Positions 60,859 to 64,000 of a DNA stretch of 64,000 bases are shown here, in pieces (within the stretch, counting starts at the first letter, position 1; the number at the start of each line of letters is the position of its first letter). The translations under genes and the position numbers were made by a program. The notes under the pieces were generated by a model. That model worked only from the letters and a program-made list of their open reading frames with translations. It did no database searches and was not told the DNA's origin. The stretch comes from Linyphia triangularis (lineage: Eukaryota > Arthropoda > Arachnida > Araneae > Linyphiidae): positions 1 to 64,000 of the forward strand of contig CAXBTE010000026.1 in NCBI GenBank assembly GCA_963978545.1, read 5' to 3'.

Positions 60859-63800
60859 TTAGGAAATTTTATGAAAAAATCACTTTTCCAAAAAATGGCT
60901 CAAAATGCTTCCAGATTTTGGTTTTAAAATAGAAATATGATTTGCAGTCACTTTATTTCAAATCTGCCCAAAAAAGGACCCTTTAATTCAGTTTATAGCC
61001 CAAAATGTAGGTAAAATTCAGAAATTTTCAGTGTTTGAAATGCAGTCCTTTTTTGGGATCAACTTTCGACCCCCTTAATATTTAGTGGTTGTTAAGATTT
61101 TCATTTTTAAGAATCTCCTATTAATGAACTTCAATGTGGCCAAGTCACAACATTGTGCTCCCAAAACTCTCTGTGTAAAAATTATGTATGTGTACCACTG
61201 AAAAAAACAACTTTGCAAATTTTGACCCCCTTAATATTTTGTGGTTGTTAAGATTTTCGTTTTTAAGAATCTCCTATAGAAGACCTTAAATGTGGCCAAG
61301 TTACAATACTGTGCTCCAAATACACTATGAGTAAAAATTCAAAAACTGTAAAATCAATGTATTTTCAAAGGGAAATTTTGAACTTTGAAAATAGTGGCTC
61401 AAATGCTACCAAATTTTTTTTGGGGACCTGAAATATGTTTTATATTCATATTCTGTCCAAATGTGACTGAAAAAATAATTTTTTGAATTTTCAAATTTTT
61501 CGAAATTTTTCAAAGGGGTTAGCCTTAGGAAATTTTATGAAAAAATCACTTTTCCAAAAAATGGCTCAAAATGCTTCCAGATTTTGGTTTTAAAATAGAA
61601 ATATGATTTGCAGTCACTTTATTTCAAATCTGCCCAATAAAGGACCCTTAATTCAGTTTATAGCCCAAAATGTAGGTAAAATTCAGAAATTTTCAGTGTT
61701 TGAAATGCAGTCCTTTTTTGGGATCAACTTTCGACCCCCTTAATATTTAGTGGTTGTTAAGATTTTCGTTTTTAAGAATCTCCTATTAATGAACTTCAAT
61801 GTTGCCAAGTTACAACATTGTGCTCCCAAAACTCTCTGTGTAAAAATTATGTATGTGTACCACTGAAAAAAACAACTTTGCAAATTTTGACCCCCTTAAT
61901 ATTTTGTGGTTGTTAAGATTTTCGTTTTTAAGAATCTCCTATAGAAGACCTTAAATGTGGCCAAGTTACAATACTGTGCTCCAAATACACTATGAGTAAA
62001 AATTCAAAAACTGTAAAATCAATGTATTTTCAAAGGGAAATTTTGAACTTTGAAAATAGTGGTTCAAATGCTACCAAATTTTTTTTGGGGACCTGAAATA
62101 TGTTTTATATTCATATTCTGTCCAAATGTGACTGAAAAAATAATTTTTTGAATTTTCAAATTTTTCGAAATTTTTCAAAGGGGTTAGCCTTAGGAAATTT
62201 TATGAAAAAATCACTTTTCCAAAAAATGGCTCAAAATGCTTCCAGATTTTGGTTTTAAAATAGAAATATGATTTGCAGTCACTTTATTTCAAATCTGCCC
62301 AATAAAGGACCCTTAATTCAGTTTATAGCCCAAAATGTAGGTAAAATTCAGAAATTTTCAGTGTTTGAAATGCAGTCCTTTTTTGGGATCAACTTTCGAC
62401 CCCCTTAATATTTAGTGGTTGTTAAGATTTTCGTTTTTAAGAATCTCCTATTAATGAACTTCAATGTTGCCAAGTTACAACATTGTGCTCCCAAAACTCT
62501 CTGTGTAAAAATTATGTATGTGTACCACTGAAAAAAACAACTTTGCAAATTTTGACCCCCTTAATATTTTGTGGTTGTTAAGATTTTCGTTTTTAAGAAT
62601 CTCCTATAGAAGACCTTAAATGTGGCCAAGTTACAATACTGTGCTCCAAATACACTATGAGTAAAAATTCAAAAACTGTAAAATCAATGTATTTTCAAAG
62701 GGAAATTTTGAACTTTGAAAATAGTGGTTCAAATGCTACCAAATTTTTTTTGGGGACCTGAAATATGTTTTATATTCATATTCTGTCCAAATGTGACTGA
62801 AAAAATAATTTTTTGAATTTTCAAATTTTTCGAAATTTTTCAAAGGGGTTAGCCTTAGGAAATTTTATGAAAAAATCACTTTTCCAAAAAATGGCTCAAA
62901 ATGCTTCCAGATTTTGGTTTTAAAATAGAAATATGATTTGCAGTCACTTTATTTCAAATCTGCCCAATAAAGGACCCTTAATTCAGTTTATAGCCCAAAA
63001 TGTAGGTAAAATTCAGAAATTTTCAGTGTTTGAAATGCAGTCCTTTTTTGGGATCAACTTTCGACCCCCTTAATATTTAGTGGTTGTTAAGATTTTCGTT
63101 TTTAAGAATCTCCTATTAATGAACTTCAATGTTGCCAAGTTACAACATTGTGCTCCCAAAACTCTCTGTGTAAAAATTATGTATGTGTACCACTGAAAAA
63201 AACAACTTTGCAAATTTTGACCCCCTTAATATTTTGTGGTTGTTAAGATTTTCGTTTTTAAGAATCTCCTATAGAAGACCTTAAATGTGGCCAAGTTACA
63301 ATACTGTGCTCCAAATACACTATGAGTAAAAATTCAAAAACTGTAAAATCAATGTATTTTCAAAGGGAAATTTTGAACTTTGAAAATAGTGGTTCAAATG
63401 CTACCAAATTTTTTTTGGGGACCTGAAATATGTTTTATATTCATATTCTGTCCAAATGTGACTGAAAAAATAATTTTTTGAATTTTCAAATTTTTCGAAA
63501 TTTTTCAAAGGGGTTAGCCTTAAGAAATTTTATGAAAAAATCACTTTTCCAAAAAATGGCTCAAAATGCTTCCAGATTTTGGTTTTAAAATAGAAATATG
63601 ATTTGCAGTCACTTTATTTCAAATCTGCCCAATAAAGGACCCTTAATTCAGTTTATAGCCCAAAATGTAGGTAAAATTCAGAAATTTTCAGTGTTTGAAA
63701 TGCAGTCCTTTTTTGGGATCAACTTTCGACCCCCTTAATATTTAGTGGTTGTTAAGATTTTCGTTTTTAAGAATCTCCTATTAATGAACTTCAATGTTGC

Positions 63801-64000
63801 CAAGTTACAACATTGTGCTCCCAAAACTCTCTGTGTAAAAATTATGTATGTGTACCACTGAAAAAAACAACTTTGCAAATTTTGACCCCCTTAATATTTT
63901 GTGGTTGTTAAGATTTTCGTTTTTAAGAATCTCCTATAGAAGACCTTAAATGTGGCCAAGTTACAATACTGTGCTCCAAATACACTATGAGTAAAAATTC

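Larger units (their letters stand above)
1..64000. repeat. Nested satellite DNA array filling the window
   Basis: Every stretch of the window can be assigned to one of three related tandem repeats: 665-bp A units, 76/86-bp minis and C blocks of 175/197-bp monomers. All copies face the same way. Copies of the same type differ mostly by isolated substitutions, which points to recent homogenisation. There are no genes, tRNAs or rRNAs, and stop codons recur in all frames because the units repeat. High identity, one orientation and hierarchical order are typical of eukaryotic satellite DNA. The array runs off both ends of the window, so its true size is unknown. Confidence 0.96.
60346..64000 (+). 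repeat. A-unit array 7 (6 units, last cut by window end)
   Basis: The first unit (60346) is shortened and its junction with the next is abnormal. The second is effectively in phase from 60847 (A2 type). Later units start at 61513, 62178, 62843 and 63508. The units at 61513, 62178 and 62843 share GTGGTTCAAATG with TTTTATATTC. The last, with CCTTAAGAAATTTT instead of CCTTAGGAAATTTT, is incomplete at 493 bp. The array continues to the right of the window. Confidence 0.93.

Noticed and set aside
1..64000. Bacterial, phage or plasmid origin, and a novel gene system
   Set aside because: Sixty-four kilobases without a single credible coding frame, tRNA or operon, and with satellite structure, do not fit a prokaryotic replicon or a defence or biosynthetic system.
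1..64000. The entire order being an assembly artefact
   Set aside because: Ordered private variants, such as the paired markers in the unit at 6755 and the one-base losses at 16585 and 32695, suggest real linkage resolved by long reads. Copy number may still be wrong, and only raw reads can settle that.

Overview
The whole 64 kb is tandemly repeated, non-coding DNA. It is AT-rich: a hand count of the first 240 bases gives about 32% G+C. I find no protein-coding gene, rRNA, tRNA, intact mobile element or unique sequence, apart from one 25-bp patch near 60.8 kb. No open frame exceeds 63 codons, and those that exist start at TTG and recur only because the DNA repeats. This is a satellite (heterochromatin-type) array from a eukaryote. 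The runs of T with TTCGAA and GAATTTTCAAA remind me of nematode, perhaps Caenorhabditis-like, intergenic DNA, but that is an impression only; nothing diagnostic such as a gene or telomere tract is present.

Three kinds of repeat build the window, all head-to-tail in one orientation. (A) A 665-bp unit, 68 copies counting two damaged or incomplete ones. (B) 'Mini' units of 86 or 76 bp. (C) Blocks of 2358 bp (one shortened to 1625 bp) whose core is a tandem array of 175/197-bp monomers, each carrying an ACGCGT-type site. All three belong to one family. The mini is an A unit with an exact 579-bp internal deletion. The C block has the head and tail of an A unit with a monomer array in place of the middle, and the monomers share an ancestral segment with A.

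Layout: A 1-1336; minis 1337-1886; C1 1887-3511; minis 3512-4093; A 4094-10746; minis 10747-10907; C2 10908-13265; minis 13266-13923; A 13924-36025; minis 36026-36186; C3 36187-38544; minis 38545-39116; A 39117-43771; minis 43772-43932; one A 43933-44597; minis 44598-44758; C4 44759-47116; minis 47117-47774; A 47775-49104; minis 49105-49265; C5 49266-51623; minis 51624-52195; A 52196-56855; minis 56856-57405; C6 57406-59763; minis 59764-60345; A 60346-64000. Every C block is thus flanked on both sides by minis and then by A units.

The interest lies in how the array evolved. Order is nested: a 117-bp internal duplication inside A, trimers of A subtypes (about 1996 bp), a 722-bp tetramer inside C, and a mini-C-mini cassette recurring six times. 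Rare shared mutations show local duplications, long-range copies about 16 and 22 kb apart, and an unequal exchange that removed exactly one tetramer from C1. I see no evidence of a new biochemical system. The result is a record of satellite turnover, and any function, such as a chromatin, centromere or transcript role, is untested. Positions were obtained by hand from the repeat start AAGGGGTTAG; block lengths were cross-checked by summing units.
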